64,000 bases of DNA from Duganella margarita (GCF_009857535.1 NZ_WWCS01000007.1:62001-126000), one strand, 5' to 3'; counted from the first letter of the stretch, positions 8,925-18,697 are shown. Program-made: numbers and translations. Notes: a model not told the origin generated them from the sequence alone.

Positions 8925-11816
8925 ATGCACCACCAATCCATCCGCATCGCGGCGGCCGCCGCACATCCATGCCATCTGAAACTGTCCGTCGTCGCGCTGC
9001 TGGGCGCCGGCCTGCTTAGCAGCGCGTCGGTGTGGGCGCAAGCGGCCGCCGACAAGCCCGAGCCAGCTGAGACGCCTGAAACCACCGTGGTGGTCACCGG
9101 CGTCAAGGCGTCACTGATCAAGAGCCTGGCGATCAAGCGCACCAGCGACCAGGTCGTGGAATCGGTGGTGGCCGAAGACATCGGCAAGCTGCCCGATAAC
9201 AATGTGGTTGAGGCGCTACAGCGCGTGACCGGGGTGCAGGTTACCAACCGCGCCGGCGGCGAAGTCGGCACCTTGTCGATTCGTGGCCTGCCGGACGTCC
9301 AGACCACCTGGAATGGCCGCACGATTTTTACCGCATCCGGCACGCAGGTCGCGCTGCAGGACATTCCGTCAACCCTGGTGCGCCAGATTGACGTCTACAA
9401 GACGCGCGACGCCAGCCAGCTGGAGACCGGCATCGCCGGCCAGGTGGACGTCAAGTCGTTGCGGCCGTTCGATTTCAAGGAGGCGAAAGTGTCGCTTTCG
9501 GCGCGTGAAACCTACCTCGATCCGGCGAAAAAGGCCAACCCGCAACTCAGCGCCATGGCAAGCAACCGCTGGGAAACCGGCATCGGCGAAGTTGGCGCTC
9601 TGGTTAATCTGTCGGCCAACCAGACAAAGTACCGCAATGAGAGCGTGACGCCGGGTGCGATGGTACCGTTCACCAGCCCGAATGCGGCCGAAGTGCCGCC
9701 AGGTTACACACCCTTGCAGCGCATCACCGACACCAGTATCTGGACGCCCGGCACCCATACCGGCTTGCCGACGGCTGCCGGTTCAACGCTGGATTTCAAC
9801 GGCAAGGCTTATCCGTATTACCTGTCGCGCGACGCCGTTTTCCAGAGCGACGTGCAGGGCAAGCGAGAGCGTCCTGCCGCCAATCTCGCCTTGCAGTGGA
9901 AGCCCAACAGCGATGCGGTCTACACCTTCGAATCGATGTACAACGGTTATCGCGACAAGTCCTTTAACCAGTTGCTGTTCAGCTTTGTGGACTGGTGGGG
10001 CGACCTCGGCAGCAACCCTGCGAGCACCATTACGACCTTCCCGGGAACCAACATCATCAAGAGCCGTACCGTCAATAACGTCTACGGCTTCAACAGCGGC
10101 GACTACACCACGTCGGCAACCGATTCCTACGTGTATGCACTGAACGGCAAATGGAATGTCGGCGACCGCCTGAAGCTGGATGGCGATCTGTCGTACCAGA
10201 CCAGCACCTACCACTCGGAATTCACCGCTACCCGGATCGATCGCGTCGCGCCTTCCATCAACGTCGACTTCAATGCCGGCGGCGGCAACACGGCGTTTGG
10301 TTTTAACAACAACAACGCCGACCTGACCGATCCGAGCAAGTGGAATGTGGCGCAGTTTTACGATAACGCCAACCGCAACAAGGGCAGCGCCGCGACCGCT
10401 AATCTTACCGGTATCTACGAGGCCGACTGGGGCCCGCTGGAGACCATCCATTTCGGCGCGCGCTTCGACGACCGCAAGGCGTCGGAAGCGAACCGGACCC
10501 AATCGGGCACCTTGAACCGCAGCCTGGCCTCGCTGGGCCCGCAGTATGTCTCCACCAACTCGAACTTCGGCACCGATATCTCGAACGTTCCGCGCTCATG
10601 GGTGGAGCCCAATGCCTACTACATCCGCGACCACATCGACGACTGGCGCAAGCTGTTTAGCTCGACCGATCCGAACTTCCTGACCACCGACCAATTGCGC
10701 CTGCAGAAGACGTTCGAGGTCGAAGAAAAGACGGCCAACCTGTTCCTGATGGGGAATACCCAAACCGAGCTGTTCGGCCATCGTCTGCGCGGCAATTTCG
10801 GCGCACGCTACGTCAAGGTCGATACCGACATGACCTTCTACAAGGTCGACGCCACCACCAAGGCGGTCACCCCGTCCAGTGCGAGCAAGTCCACCAGCAA
10901 GGTACTGCCGAGCATGACGCTGATTTACGACCCATCCAGGGACGTCGTCATGCGCTTCAACTACGGTGAAACCCTGCGCCGTCCGAACTTCGGTGATCTG
11001 AATCCTGTGTTGCAGCTCGGGGACGACGTCTCGAAGGTGGGTTACGGCTCTGGCAGCGGCGGCAACCCGGACCTGAAACCGACGCGTTCCAAGAACATGG
11101 ACCTGACGGCAGAGTGGTATTTCCAGAAGGACAGCGCACTCTATGGCACGGCGTTCAAGCGCAAGATCGACGGCCTGGTGGTGGGCTTGCGTCGCAAGGT
11201 GCACGTTGACCCTGCCAACGACCCGTTCCGCAACTCGACCTCGGGCGGCGACCATACCAACGGCTATGACTACGTGATCAATTCGCCGGTCAACGCCTCC
11301 GACGGCACGATCAGTGGCGCCGAGCTGGGCTTGATCTACTTCCCGAAAGGGCTGCCGAGTCTGCTGGATGGCCTGGGATTCCAGGGCAGCTATACCCGAC
11401 TCACCTCGTCGCAGAACGTGCCTGATGCCAATGATGCCGGCGAGATCATCGCCCAGCTCAAGACGCCGTTCTTCGGCGTGTCCAACAGCTCGTATAACGC
11501 CACCCTGGCATACGAAAAAGGCTCGGTCAGCGCGCGCCTGTCCTATGTCTGGCGCTCCGGCTTCCTGGCCAGCAACGAAGCCGCGTTGTTTGCCAATCCG
11601 ATCGGTATCTGGCGTCATCCGGAGAAGAGCGTGGACATGCAGGTTTCCTACAAAATCAACGACAACATGTCGGTCGATATCAGTGGCGTCAACCTGACCA
11701 ACGAAATGCAGCAGCAGTACTATCACTTCGGCAATGCCGGAAACGCGCAGCAGACCAATTTCGGCACGCTCCAGATCGGACGTTCGGTCTCTGTTGGCTT
11801 GCGCTGGAAGATGTAA
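8925..11816 (+). CDS. TonB-dependent receptor (Xanthomonas/Caulobacter-type)
   Basis: This 963-residue outer-membrane receptor has a signal peptide (residues 1-39, ending VWAQA). A TonB-box-like TVVVTGV follows. The plug contains IGKLPDNNVVEALQRV, a hallmark of the large receptor family first defined in Xanthomonas and Caulobacter (TIGR01782), often tied to carbohydrate uptake. The barrel fills the rest and ends QIGRSVSVGLRWKM. No SusD, glycosidase or sugar permease lies beside it, so the ligand stays open. A GGGAGA site precedes the ATG at 8925. A strong terminator follows. Confidence 0.93.
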   Translation: MHHQSIRIAAAAAHPCHLKLSVVALLGAGLLSSASVWAQAAADKPEPAETPETTVVVTGVKASLIKSLAIKRTSDQVVESVVAEDIGKLPDNNVVEALQRVTGVQVTNRAGGEVGTLSIRGLPDVQTTWNGRTIFTASGTQVALQDIPSTLVRQIDVYKTRDASQLETGIAGQVDVKSLRPFDFKEAKVSLSARETYLDPAKKANPQLSAMASNRWETGIGEVGALVNLSANQTKYRNESVTPGAMVPFTSPNAAEVPPGYTPLQRITDTSIWTPGTHTGLPTAAGSTLDFNGKAYPYYLSRDAVFQSDVQGKRERPAANLALQWKPNSDAVYTFESMYNGYRDKSFNQLLFSFVDWWGDLGSNPASTITTFPGTNIIKSRTVNNVYGFNSGDYTTSATDSYVYALNGKWNVGDRLKLDGDLSYQTSTYHSEFTATRIDRVAPSINVDFNAGGGNTAFGFNNNNADLTDPSKWNVAQFYDNANRNKGSAATANLTGIYEADWGPLETIHFGARFDDRKASEANRTQSGTLNRSLASLGPQYVSTNSNFGTDISNVPRSWVEPNAYYIRDHIDDWRKLFSSTDPNFLTTDQLRLQKTFEVEEKTANLFLMGNTQTELFGHRLRGNFGARYVKVDTDMTFYKVDATTKAVTPSSASKSTSKVLPSMTLIYDPSRDVVMRFNYGETLRRPNFGDLNPVLQLGDDVSKVGYGSGSGGNPDLKPTRSKNMDLTAEWYFQKDSALYGTAFKRKIDGLVVGLRRKVHVDPANDPFRNSTSGGDHTNGYDYVINSPVNASDGTISGAELGLIYFPKGLPSLLDGLGFQGSYTRLTSSQNVPDANDAGEIIAQLKTPFFGVSNSSYNATLAYEKGSVSARLSYVWRSGFLASNEAALFANPIGIWRHPEKSVDMQVSYKINDNMSVDISGVNLTNEMQQQYYHFGNAGNAQQTNFGTLQIGRSVSVGLRWKM

Positions 11817-11840
11817 GCTGACGTAGTCTGATATGCGTCA

Positions 11841-11874
11841 AACGGCGGCGGCGCATGAGTGTGCCGCCGTTTTT
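11841..11874 (+). terminator. Rho-independent terminator after the second TonB receptor
   Basis: AACGGCGGC at 11841-11849 pairs perfectly with GCCGCCGTT at 11863-11871 across a 13-base loop, followed by a T run. Confidence 0.85.
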
Positions 11875-11908
11875 ATTTGCGTAGTATCGCTGCAGGGGAG
11901 GCGGTGCT

Positions 11909-14344
11909 ATGCGGATGGCGTTGATAGGCTTCGCGATAGGGACGGCATGCTTGCAGTGGCAGGCGGCGTTGCCGTCGCTGCCGGCGATGGCCTGGGCATT
12001 CGGATTGTCGCTGGTGCTGCTACTGGTCTGGCGCTACATCGCGCACCGTGTCCCGCCTGTGGTGCGCGGCGTCGTGGCGCTGGCGGCGGGCTGTGTGGCG
12101 GGATTTTTCTGGGCCGCGTGGCTGGCGCAGCGGGCTTTGGCGCCGGAGTTGGCGCTGGCCGATGAGGGCCGCGATGTACGTATCGTCGGCACGGTGGATA
12201 ATTTGCCATACAAGTTTTCACAGGGCGTGCGCTTTAATTTTGCGGTGGAGCGCGCGGATGGTGCGCTGCCGCCGAAGATTGCGTTGTCGTGGTACTCGGG
12301 CTATCGCGATCAGGTGGCCGAGGTGCCGGACATCCAACCGGGTGAGCGCTGGCAATTGACGGTTCGCCTGCAACGGCCGCATGGCAACGCCAATCCCTAT
12401 AATTTTGATTACGAAGCGTGGCTGCTGGAGCAGGGCTTGCGCGCCACCGGCTACGTGCGCGTGGCGCGCGATAATCAGCGCCTGGACAGCTTCGTCGTCA
12501 GCGCCGGCAATGTGATTGAGCATAGCCGCGCCGTGTTGCGACAGCGCATACTGGACGCGCTACCCGGCAAGCTGTATGCCGGCGTGATTGTGGCGCTGGT
12601 GGTGGGCGATCAGCGCGGCATCGATCAATCGGACTGGCAGGTCTTTAACCGCACCGGCATCGGCCATCTGATTTCCATCTCCGGCTTGCACATCACCATG
12701 GTGGCCGGCCTGTTTGCACTGGCGGCATTTACGTTGTGGCGCTGTTCGTTCTTCACGCGCGCGCAGTTGCCGCTGCTGTTGCCGGCGCAGAAGGTGGCGG
12801 CGCTGGTCGGCGCGTCGGTGGCGCTGCTGTATGTGCTGCTGGCTGGTTTTGGGGTGCCGGCGCAGCGCACGCTATACATGCTGATGGTGGTTGCTGCGGC
12901 GCTGTGGTGCAATCGCCTGATCAGCGTTTCGCACGTGCTGTGCACCGCGCTTGGCGTGGTGCTGGTGATCGATCCGTGGGCAGTGTTGTGGCCAGGATTT
13001 TGGCTGTCGTTCAGCGCCGTCGCCGTCATCCTGTACGCGACGGTGGGGCGGACCGTGCCCGTAACGCATGCGCCACCGGACGGAAACGATCCAGCGGCGC
13101 CGCACATGCCAATCCCACCGACGTACCGTGAACGCTTCTTGCTCGCTCTTCGCGTTGGCGCACACACGCAATACGCGGTCACCCTCGGACTGGTGCCGTT
13201 GACGATGCTGTTGTTTGGCCAGGTATCGGTGGTCAGCCCGCTGGCGAATGCGGTAGCCATTCCGCTGATCAGCCTTGTCGTCACGCCGCTTGCGCTGATC
13301 GGCAGCATGCTGCCTGCGATGCTGGCCGCACCGGTGCTCGGGCTTGCGCATTGGCTGGTGGAATTGCTGGCGCAATGCCTGCAATGGTTCAGCGCCATGC
13401 GCTACGCCGTGTGGAACGCGCCGCAGCCGCCGTTCTGGTTATTCTGCTGGGCGATGTTCGGCACCATCTGGCTACTGGCGCCGCGTGGCTGGCCGGTACG
13501 CTGGCTCGGACTGGCGACATGGATTCCGCTGCTGGCCGCCGAACCCACGCATCCCGCGCCGGGCCGCATGACGGTCACCGCGTTCGATGTGGGGCAGGGC
13601 ATGGCGCTGTTGATCGAAACCAGCGGCCATCGGCTGCTGTACGACACTGGCCCCGCCTACAGTCCCGAGTCCAACGCCGGCAACCGTGTTATCGTGCCGT
13701 ATCTGCGGGCGCGCGGCATCAACGCGCTGGATGGCATGATTGTTTCGCACAGCGATGCCGATCATTCCGGCGGCGCGTTGTCGGTGCTGGACGGTGTGCG
13801 TACCGGCTGGGTGCTGTCGTCGCTGTCGCCGCAGCACGCCATCGCGCAGGCTGCACGCCAGCACGTCCATTGTGCCGCCGGCCAGCGCTGGCGATGGGAT
13901 GGCGTCGACTTCGAAATCCTGCACCCCCAGCCTGGCAGCTACGCCAGCCATGCGCTCAAAGCCAACGCGCGCAGCTGCACGTTGAAGCTGACCGCAGGCG
14001 ACAAGTCGATTCTGCTGGCGGGCGATATCGAAGCCGAACAGGAAGCGCAGCTGCTGGCGCGTGAGGCCAACCGCCTGCCGGCCGACGTGCTGGTTGCACC
14101 GCACCACGGCAGCGGCACGTCGTCCACCTACGCGTTTCTGCAATCGGTCAAACCGCAGCTGGCGCTATTTTTGGTTGGCTATCGCAACCGCTACCGGCAT
14201 CCAAAACTGGAGGTAGTGGAGCGTTACCGCCAGCTGGGCATCACCGGCCTGCGCACCGACCAATCGGGCGCCATCACGCTGGAATTCGGCGACAGCATCA
14301 CCACGTCGGCATACCGGCACGACACCGCGCGTTACTGGCGCTAA
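11909..14344 (+). CDS. comEC: DNA internalization-related competence protein ComEC/Rec2
   Basis: The 811-residue polytopic membrane protein forms the inner-membrane channel for single-stranded DNA uptake in natural transformation. The N-terminus has several helices and an OB-like DUF4131 region. The Competence domain begins around residue 220 (HLISISGLHITMVAGL) and contains many helices. The C-terminal metallo-beta-lactamase-like domain (about 560-800) carries FDVGQGMALLIE, SHSDADHSGG, GDIEAEQEAQ and APHHGSGTSS. All three parts are intact. The ATG at 11909 follows CAGGGGAGG. The stop overlaps tail to tail with the stop of the next, opposite-strand gene. Confidence 0.93.
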   Translation: MRMALIGFAIGTACLQWQAALPSLPAMAWAFGLSLVLLLVWRYIAHRVPPVVRGVVALAAGCVAGFFWAAWLAQRALAPELALADEGRDVRIVGTVDNLPYKFSQGVRFNFAVERADGALPPKIALSWYSGYRDQVAEVPDIQPGERWQLTVRLQRPHGNANPYNFDYEAWLLEQGLRATGYVRVARDNQRLDSFVVSAGNVIEHSRAVLRQRILDALPGKLYAGVIVALVVGDQRGIDQSDWQVFNRTGIGHLISISGLHITMVAGLFALAAFTLWRCSFFTRAQLPLLLPAQKVAALVGASVALLYVLLAGFGVPAQRTLYMLMVVAAALWCNRLISVSHVLCTALGVVLVIDPWAVLWPGFWLSFSAVAVILYATVGRTVPVTHAPPDGNDPAAPHMPIPPTYRERFLLALRVGAHTQYAVTLGLVPLTMLLFGQVSVVSPLANAVAIPLISLVVTPLALIGSMLPAMLAAPVLGLAHWLVELLAQCLQWFSAMRYAVWNAPQPPFWLFCWAMFGTIWLLAPRGWPVRWLGLATWIPLLAAEPTHPAPGRMTVTAFDVGQGMALLIETSGHRLLYDTGPAYSPESNAGNRVIVPYLRARGINALDGMIVSHSDADHSGGALSVLDGVRTGWVLSSLSPQHAIAQAARQHVHCAAGQRWRWDGVDFEILHPQPGSYASHALKANARSCTLKLTAGDKSILLAGDIEAEQEAQLLAREANRLPADVLVAPHHGSGTSSTYAFLQSVKPQLALFLVGYRNRYRHPKLEVVERYRQLGITGLRTDQSGAITLEFGDSITTSAYRHDTARYWR

Positions 14345-14694
14345 TACCGCTTCCACGAGGTCGATGCCGGACAGCCAATACTGATTGCCCCGTTGCTCGT
14401 CCCTGACGGCGATGTGACCGGCCCTGTCATCCAGCACTTGGTCTGTCCCTTGATCGTCTCCGTGTAGTAGACAATCCCCTCCGGGCTCTCGTAATAGCCC
14501 CTCCAGTCGTGCGGATTGGCGCCGACATAGCCGCGCTCCATCGCCTGCGACAGATGGCCGTAGCGGCTGTCCGGCTTCCCCTCCGGCACGGCCGGCGCCT
14601 TGCCTCGGATCTCCTTGTCGATCTGCGGCAGACTTTTCTTGGCTGCGTCGATGTCCAGCACCGCTGCCAACGCCAGAATGGTTAGAATTTTCAT
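14341..14694 (-). CDS. Small putative exported protein of unknown function
   Basis: The 117-residue protein begins MKILTILALAAVLDIDAAKK, which looks like a short signal peptide or membrane anchor, followed by a charged and Pro-rich stretch. The C-terminal part has several aromatic residues (DWRGYYESPEG, CWMTGP) and two Cys that could pair. I recognise no family. Its stop codon overlaps the comEC stop by three bases on the opposite strand. Base composition is like the flanking genes, and the start sits in an AT-rich gap suitable for a promoter. It is probably a real gene, but function is unknown. Confidence 0.65.
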   Translation of the reverse strand: MKILTILALAAVLDIDAAKKSLPQIDKEIRGKAPAVPEGKPDSRYGHLSQAMERGYVGANPHDWRGYYESPEGIVYYTETIKGQTKCWMTGPVTSPSGTSNGAISIGCPASTSWKRY

Positions 14695-14806
14695 ATCAAA
14701 ATAATATTAACAGAAGATTCACTTGTGGCAAATTAGAACGTTTCCCCCAGCGTCCGGCCAGCGTCCACATTACAATGAAGTAAAAATAACCATACGGAGA
14801 CCGCTT

Positions 14807-15637
14807 GTGAGCAAGCCCAAGCTGCATTTCGCCCACGCCAATAGTTATCCGGCGGGCGTGTACCGGCAATATTTCGCGCAACTGTCCCAGCATTTCGACA
14901 TCCAGTCGCTCGACATGCATGCGCACAATCCGCAGTATCCCGTCACCGACGGCTGGCCGCGGCTGGTAGACGAATACATCCACGAACTCACCACGCGCTA
15001 CACCGCACCGGTGATCCTGGTCGGCCACTCGCTGGGCGGCATGTTGAGCATGATGGTTGGGCTCCAGCGTCCCGACCTGGTGCGCTGCGTGGTGATGCTG
15101 GATGCGCCGGTGGTCGGCGGCTGGCGCGCTTTCGCCTGGCATATGATCAAGCGGCTGGGCCGGGCTTACACGATGCCGCCGGCCAAATTCTCCATCCGCC
15201 GGCGCAACGTCTGGCCGGATGTCGGCGCCGCTTACCAGCACTTTGCCGCCAAGGACCTGTTTGCCGCCTGGGCGCCCGGCGTACTGGCCGACTACATGGA
15301 CAGCGGCCTCAAGCCGCACGAGGAAGGCGTGCAACTCCGCTTCACGCGCGAGAACGAAACTGCCGTCTACGCCACGCTGCCGCACCATCTGCCGCAACTG
15401 CTGCGCAAGGGCTATCCGGTACCGATCGGCTTTATCGGCGGCGACAACTCCTGGGAAACCAGCCAGTCCGGCCACCAGCACACCAAGGCGCTGGTCGGCA
15501 ACCATTTCCGCATCGTGCCCGGCGGCCACCTGTTCCCGATGGAGAACCCGGCCGCCGCCGCCGAGGCCACCCGGGAGATGATCGACGACCTGCTGTCGGG
15601 CAATCTGGTAAAAAAGTTCTTAAAAAGGCGGCGTTAG
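14807..15637 (+). CDS. Alpha/beta hydrolase
   Basis: The 276-residue alpha/beta-hydrolase-fold protein has the nucleophile elbow GHSLGG near residue 78 and a C-terminal His in GGHLFPME. Substrate is not predictable; the lid region around 110-170 is long and basic. I chose the GTG at 14807 (VSKPKLHFAHANSYP) because ACGGAGA sits six bases upstream and homology-like sequence begins there. The longer frame opening at 14723 has no ribosome site. dcd follows 43 bases downstream on the same strand. Confidence 0.82.
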   Translation: MSKPKLHFAHANSYPAGVYRQYFAQLSQHFDIQSLDMHAHNPQYPVTDGWPRLVDEYIHELTTRYTAPVILVGHSLGGMLSMMVGLQRPDLVRCVVMLDAPVVGGWRAFAWHMIKRLGRAYTMPPAKFSIRRRNVWPDVGAAYQHFAAKDLFAAWAPGVLADYMDSGLKPHEEGVQLRFTRENETAVYATLPHHLPQLLRKGYPVPIGFIGGDNSWETSQSGHQHTKALVGNHFRIVPGGHLFPMENPAAAAEATREMIDDLLSGNLVKKFLKRRR

Positions 15638-15680
15638 CGTAAAATCTCGGGCATTGTAAAACTTGAAGGATGGCATTGCG

Positions 15681-16247
15681 ATGACGATTAAAAGCGATAA
15701 ATGGATACGCCGGATGGCGGAAGAACACGGCATGATCGAACCGTTCTTCCCGGATCAGGTACGCCAGGAAGAAGGCCGCAAGGTAATTTCGTACGGTACT
15801 TCGTCGTACGGTTACGACATTCGCTGCGCCGATGAATTCAAGATCTTCACCAACATCAACAGCACCATCGTCGATCCGAAGAATTTCGATTCGAATTCCT
15901 TCGTGGACGTGAAAAGCGACGTCTGCATCATCCCTCCGAATTCGTTCGCACTGGCCCGCACCATGGAATACTTCCGCATTCCGCGCAGCGTGCTGACGGT
16001 GTGCCTGGGCAAATCGACCTACGCCCGTTGCGGCATCATCGTCAACGTGACGCCGTTCGAGCCGGAATGGGAAGGGTATGTGACGCTGGAGTTCTCCAAC
16101 ACCACGCCGCTGCCGGCCAAGATCTACGCCGGCGAAGGCTGTGCGCAAGTGCTGTTCTTTGAGAGCGACGAAGTCTGCGATGTGTCCTACAAGGACCGCA
16201 ACGGCAAGTACCAGGGCCAGCGTGGCGTGACCCTGCCAAAAGCATAA
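15681..16247 (+). CDS. dcd: dCTP deaminase
   Basis: The 188-residue enzyme deaminates dCTP to dUTP, feeding dTMP synthesis by ThyA. It starts [19 protein letters not shown], has the GKSTYARCG motif (Ser/Arg of the active site) and the catalytic Glu in [11 protein letters not shown], and ends in the nucleotide-closing tail [13 protein letters not shown]. Length is typical of the homotrimeric enzyme. The ATG at 15681 is preferred over an in-frame codon at 15663, since family members begin here and AAGGA lies upstream. A terminator follows. Confidence 0.95.
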   Translation: MTIKSDKWIRRMAEEHGMIEPFFPDQVRQEEGRKVISYGTSSYGYDIRCADEFKIFTNINSTIVDPKNFDSNSFVDVKSDVCIIPPNSFALARTMEYFRIPRSVLTVCLGKSTYARCGIIVNVTPFEPEWEGYVTLEFSNTTPLPAKIYAGEGCAQVLFFESDEVCDVSYKDRNGKYQGQRGVTLPKA

Positions 16248-16252
16248 CGATA

Positions 16253-16276
16253 ACGCGGGCCTCGGCCCGCGTTTTT
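16253..16276 (+). terminator. Rho-independent terminator after dcd
   Basis: ACGCGGGCC at 16253-16261 pairs with GGCCCGCGT at 16264-16272, followed by TTTTT. It reaches into the stop codon of the converging cpxA-like gene. Confidence 0.85.
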
Positions 16277-17936
16277 ATTTCTTCACCGGTAAAACCATCT
16301 CGACGCATAAGCCGCCGCCGGCACGGTTGCTGGCTTTGATGCTGCCGCCGTGCGCCTGGATCACATGCTGGGCGATCGCCAGTCCCAGGCCATGGCCTTC
16401 CGTGCTGGCGTTACTGGAGCGGAAGAAGGGCTGGAAGATGGTGTCCAGATCGGCCGGCGATACGCCCGGTCCGCGATCCAGCACCCGGATCACCAACTGG
16501 CGCGTGTCGGCCAGCGCGCGCACCTGCAACTGCACCTCGCCGCCATCCGGGCTGTGCTTGATGGCGTTGCGCACCACGTTTTCGATGGCGCGACCCAGCA
16601 GGTCGGGCTGGCCCATGACCTGCACATCGGCCTCGCCGTCCTGCACCACGCTGCGCTGCTGGCTGGCCGCTTCGTAGCGGGCGTCGTCGGCGATCTGGTC
16701 GAGCAGGTCGGCCATGCTGATTTCTTCCTGCGACGCCTTGATGGCGCCGGCTTCCAGACGCGCCAGCGTCAGCAGCTCACCGACCAGCTTGTCCATGCGC
16801 ACGCTTTCGCGTTCGATGCGCTCCATCGACGCATTCAATTTCTCCGGCTGCTGATGCGCAAGCCCAATCGCGGCCTGCAGGCGCGCCAGCGGCGAACGCA
16901 ATTCGTGCGAGACATCGTGCAGCAAGCGGGTCTGGCCGTCCATCAGGCTGCGCAAGCGCGCGGTCATGCGGTCGAAGTCGCGGCCTAGATCGTTGAGTTC
17001 GTTGCCACTCTTGCCGCCGTTTTCGTTGGCGAAGCGTGGCGACAGGTCGCCATTGGCGGCGGCGTCAAACGCTTGCCGCAAGGCGCGGATCGGACGCGAG
17101 AAGTACCACGCCAGCAGGACCGAGAACAGCAGGCTGGCCAGGATGGCGGCGGCAATCGGCACCCACGGGCCGAGCGGCTGGAAGCGCGGCCCCCATTGAC
17201 GCTCGCCGCCCATGTCGCCTTGCATGCCGGGGCCGGGGCCGCCGAAGCCTGGCTGGCCGTCGCCCGGCATGGGGCCGCGGCTACGGCCATCGCCAGCCTG
17301 GGCGCCGTCCAGCGCCGGTATGGTGCCGGTTGGGCCGGTGGGGCCGGGTGCGCCGGCAGGGCGGTTGGCGTCACCGGCCCTGCCAAAGCCCGGCGGCGGA
17401 CGGTTGCCACGGTCTTCAAAACGGTCGCGGCCATCGCCGCCTTGCAGCACCGAGGCCGCCTTCATGGCCATTTGCGCGCCGCCGCCCAGGCCTGCCAGCA
17501 GCGGACGGTTGTCGCCGTCCATGCCGCGCAGGCGTTCGCCGGACGGCAGGAACAGCATGTAGCGCTTGCCGTCGTCGCCGGTCACCTGGCGCACCACGCG
17601 GCGCTTGCCGTCTTCCTTCAGGCGCACGCGGGTTTCCTGCAAAGTCTTGGGATTGACGATGCGGCCCAGCAGTTCGTGTTCCTGCTCGTCCACCGCGTAG
17701 ACGCGATGGCGGTCCATGTTTTCCAGCATCCGCTGCAGCGCCTTGACGCCACCGAATTCCAGCGTGGCGGCGGCCGCGTTGATGGCCATCTCGGCCGGCG
17801 GGCTGGTGTCCAGGTTGACCAGCGGGCTGGTCTGCTGGTTGCGGTTCTTCAGCCAGATGGCGCTGCCGATGCCGACCGTGGCGGCAAACTGCGCCAGCAA
17901 GATGCACAGGAAAAATTTCCAGAACAAACGACCCAA
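16275..17936 (-). CDS. cpxA: CpxA-like sensor histidine kinase with Gly/Pro-rich periplasmic segment
   Basis: The 553-residue membrane kinase has TM1 at about 7-29 and a periplasmic region 30-257. TM2 lies at about 258-280, followed by HAMP. The dimerisation domain has phospho-acceptor His344 in DVSHELRSPLARLQ. The ATPase domain has NAIKHSPDGG (N box), DRGPGVSPADLD (G1) and GHGLGLAIAQ (G2). Residues about 166-246 of the sensor are almost pure Gly/Pro/Asp, including GAPGPTGPTG. The start is a TTG at 17936, supported by AAGGAG six bases upstream inside the end of the regulator gene. With the upstream regulator and divergent Spy-like gene it forms a CpxRA-type envelope-stress system. The gene symbol is by context and similarity. 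Confidence 0.85.
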   Translation of the reverse strand: MGRLFWKFFLCILLAQFAATVGIGSAIWLKNRNQQTSPLVNLDTSPPAEMAINAAAATLEFGGVKALQRMLENMDRHRVYAVDEQEHELLGRIVNPKTLQETRVRLKEDGKRRVVRQVTGDDGKRYMLFLPSGERLRGMDGDNRPLLAGLGGGAQMAMKAASVLQGGDGRDRFEDRGNRPPPGFGRAGDANRPAGAPGPTGPTGTIPALDGAQAGDGRSRGPMPGDGQPGFGGPGPGMQGDMGGERQWGPRFQPLGPWVPIAAAILASLLFSVLLAWYFSRPIRALRQAFDAAANGDLSPRFANENGGKSGNELNDLGRDFDRMTARLRSLMDGQTRLLHDVSHELRSPLARLQAAIGLAHQQPEKLNASMERIERESVRMDKLVGELLTLARLEAGAIKASQEEISMADLLDQIADDARYEAASQQRSVVQDGEADVQVMGQPDLLGRAIENVVRNAIKHSPDGGEVQLQVRALADTRQLVIRVLDRGPGVSPADLDTIFQPFFRSSNASTEGHGLGLAIAQHVIQAHGGSIKASNRAGGGLCVEMVLPVKK

Positions 17937-17939
17937 GGC

Positions 17940-18632
17940 TTACTCCTTGATCAGCTGGTAGCCGAGGCGGTACACGGTTTGCAGGCAGGAGCGGCCGTCG
18001 GCGATGGTGCCGAGCTTGTGGCGCAGCGAGCTCAGGTGGACGTCGATGTTGCGGTCGAAGCGCGCCAGCGGGCGGCCCAAGCCTTGCTCGGACAGGGTGT
18101 TCTTGCTGACCGGACGGCCGGCGTTACGGGCCAGCACTTCCAGCAGATTAAATTCGGTGCTGGTCAGCTCCAGCTTGTCGCCGGCCCAAGTGGCGCGGCG
18201 CTGTTCCGGCCACATGATCAGCTGGCCGACCGAGATGGCGGTCTGCTGGCTGTGGTCGGCCGGCGCGCTTTGTGCGCGGCGCAGGATGGCGCGGATGCGG
18301 GCGGTCAGTTCGCGCGGCGTGCACGGCTTGGCCACGTAGTCGTCGGCACCCAGTTCGAGGCCGACGATGCGGTCGGTGTCGTCGCCGCGGCCGGTCAGCA
18401 TCAGGATGGGCAGCTGGCTGTTGGTGCGGATGCGGCGCAGGGTTTCCAGGCCATTCATGCGCGGCATCATCACGTCGAGGATGGCGATCGCATACAGGCC
18501 GGTAAAGGCTTCGGCCGTGCCGGCCTCGCCGTCGTGCACGGCTTTGACGTCGAAGCCTTCCTGTTCCAGGTATTCCTTGAACATCCCAACGAGTTCGATG
18601 TCGTCGTCTATCAGCAGTACTTTGCTCTTCAT
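17940..18632 (-). CDS. cpxR: CpxR-like response regulator (OmpR/PhoB family)
   Basis: The 230-residue regulator has a receiver domain with the acidic pair in LLIDDD, phospho-acceptor Asp53 in AILDVMMPRMNG and the Lys in DYVAKPC. A C-terminal winged helix follows (ELTSTEFNLLEVLARNAG, FDRNIDVHLSSLRHKLG). The wording is close to E. coli CpxR, notably LGRPLARFDRNIDVH. The start at 18632 (MKSKVLLIDDD) is preferred; the frame extends to 18680, but that would place the likely -10 element inside the gene. The gene ends three bases before the kinase. Two CpxR-type boxes lie upstream, suggesting autoregulation. Confidence 0.88.
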   Translation of the reverse strand: MKSKVLLIDDDIELVGMFKEYLEQEGFDVKAVHDGEAGTAEAFTGLYAIAILDVMMPRMNGLETLRRIRTNSQLPILMLTGRGDDTDRIVGLELGADDYVAKPCTPRELTARIRAILRRAQSAPADHSQQTAISVGQLIMWPEQRRATWAGDKLELTSTEFNLLEVLARNAGRPVSKNTLSEQGLGRPLARFDRNIDVHLSSLRHKLGTIADGRSCLQTVYRLGYQLIKE

Positions 18633-18663
18633 TGCCGCACTTTTCTTTAGATACAGATCGTCA

Positions 18664-18669
18664 ATCATA
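18664..18669 (-). promoter_or_regulatory. Candidate -10 element of the cpxRA-like operon
   Basis: On the minus strand these bases read TATGAT, 28 bases downstream of CpxR box 1 and about 32 bases before the ATG at 18632. No good -35 is visible, as expected for an activated promoter. Confidence 0.45.
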
Positions 18670-18697
18670 ACAGCGCCCATGCGGCTTCCGGCGCGGT

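Noticed and set aside
17073..18650. 525-codon plus-strand frame across cpxA and cpxR
   Set aside because: Spans two clear opposite-strand genes and has no recognisable domain.
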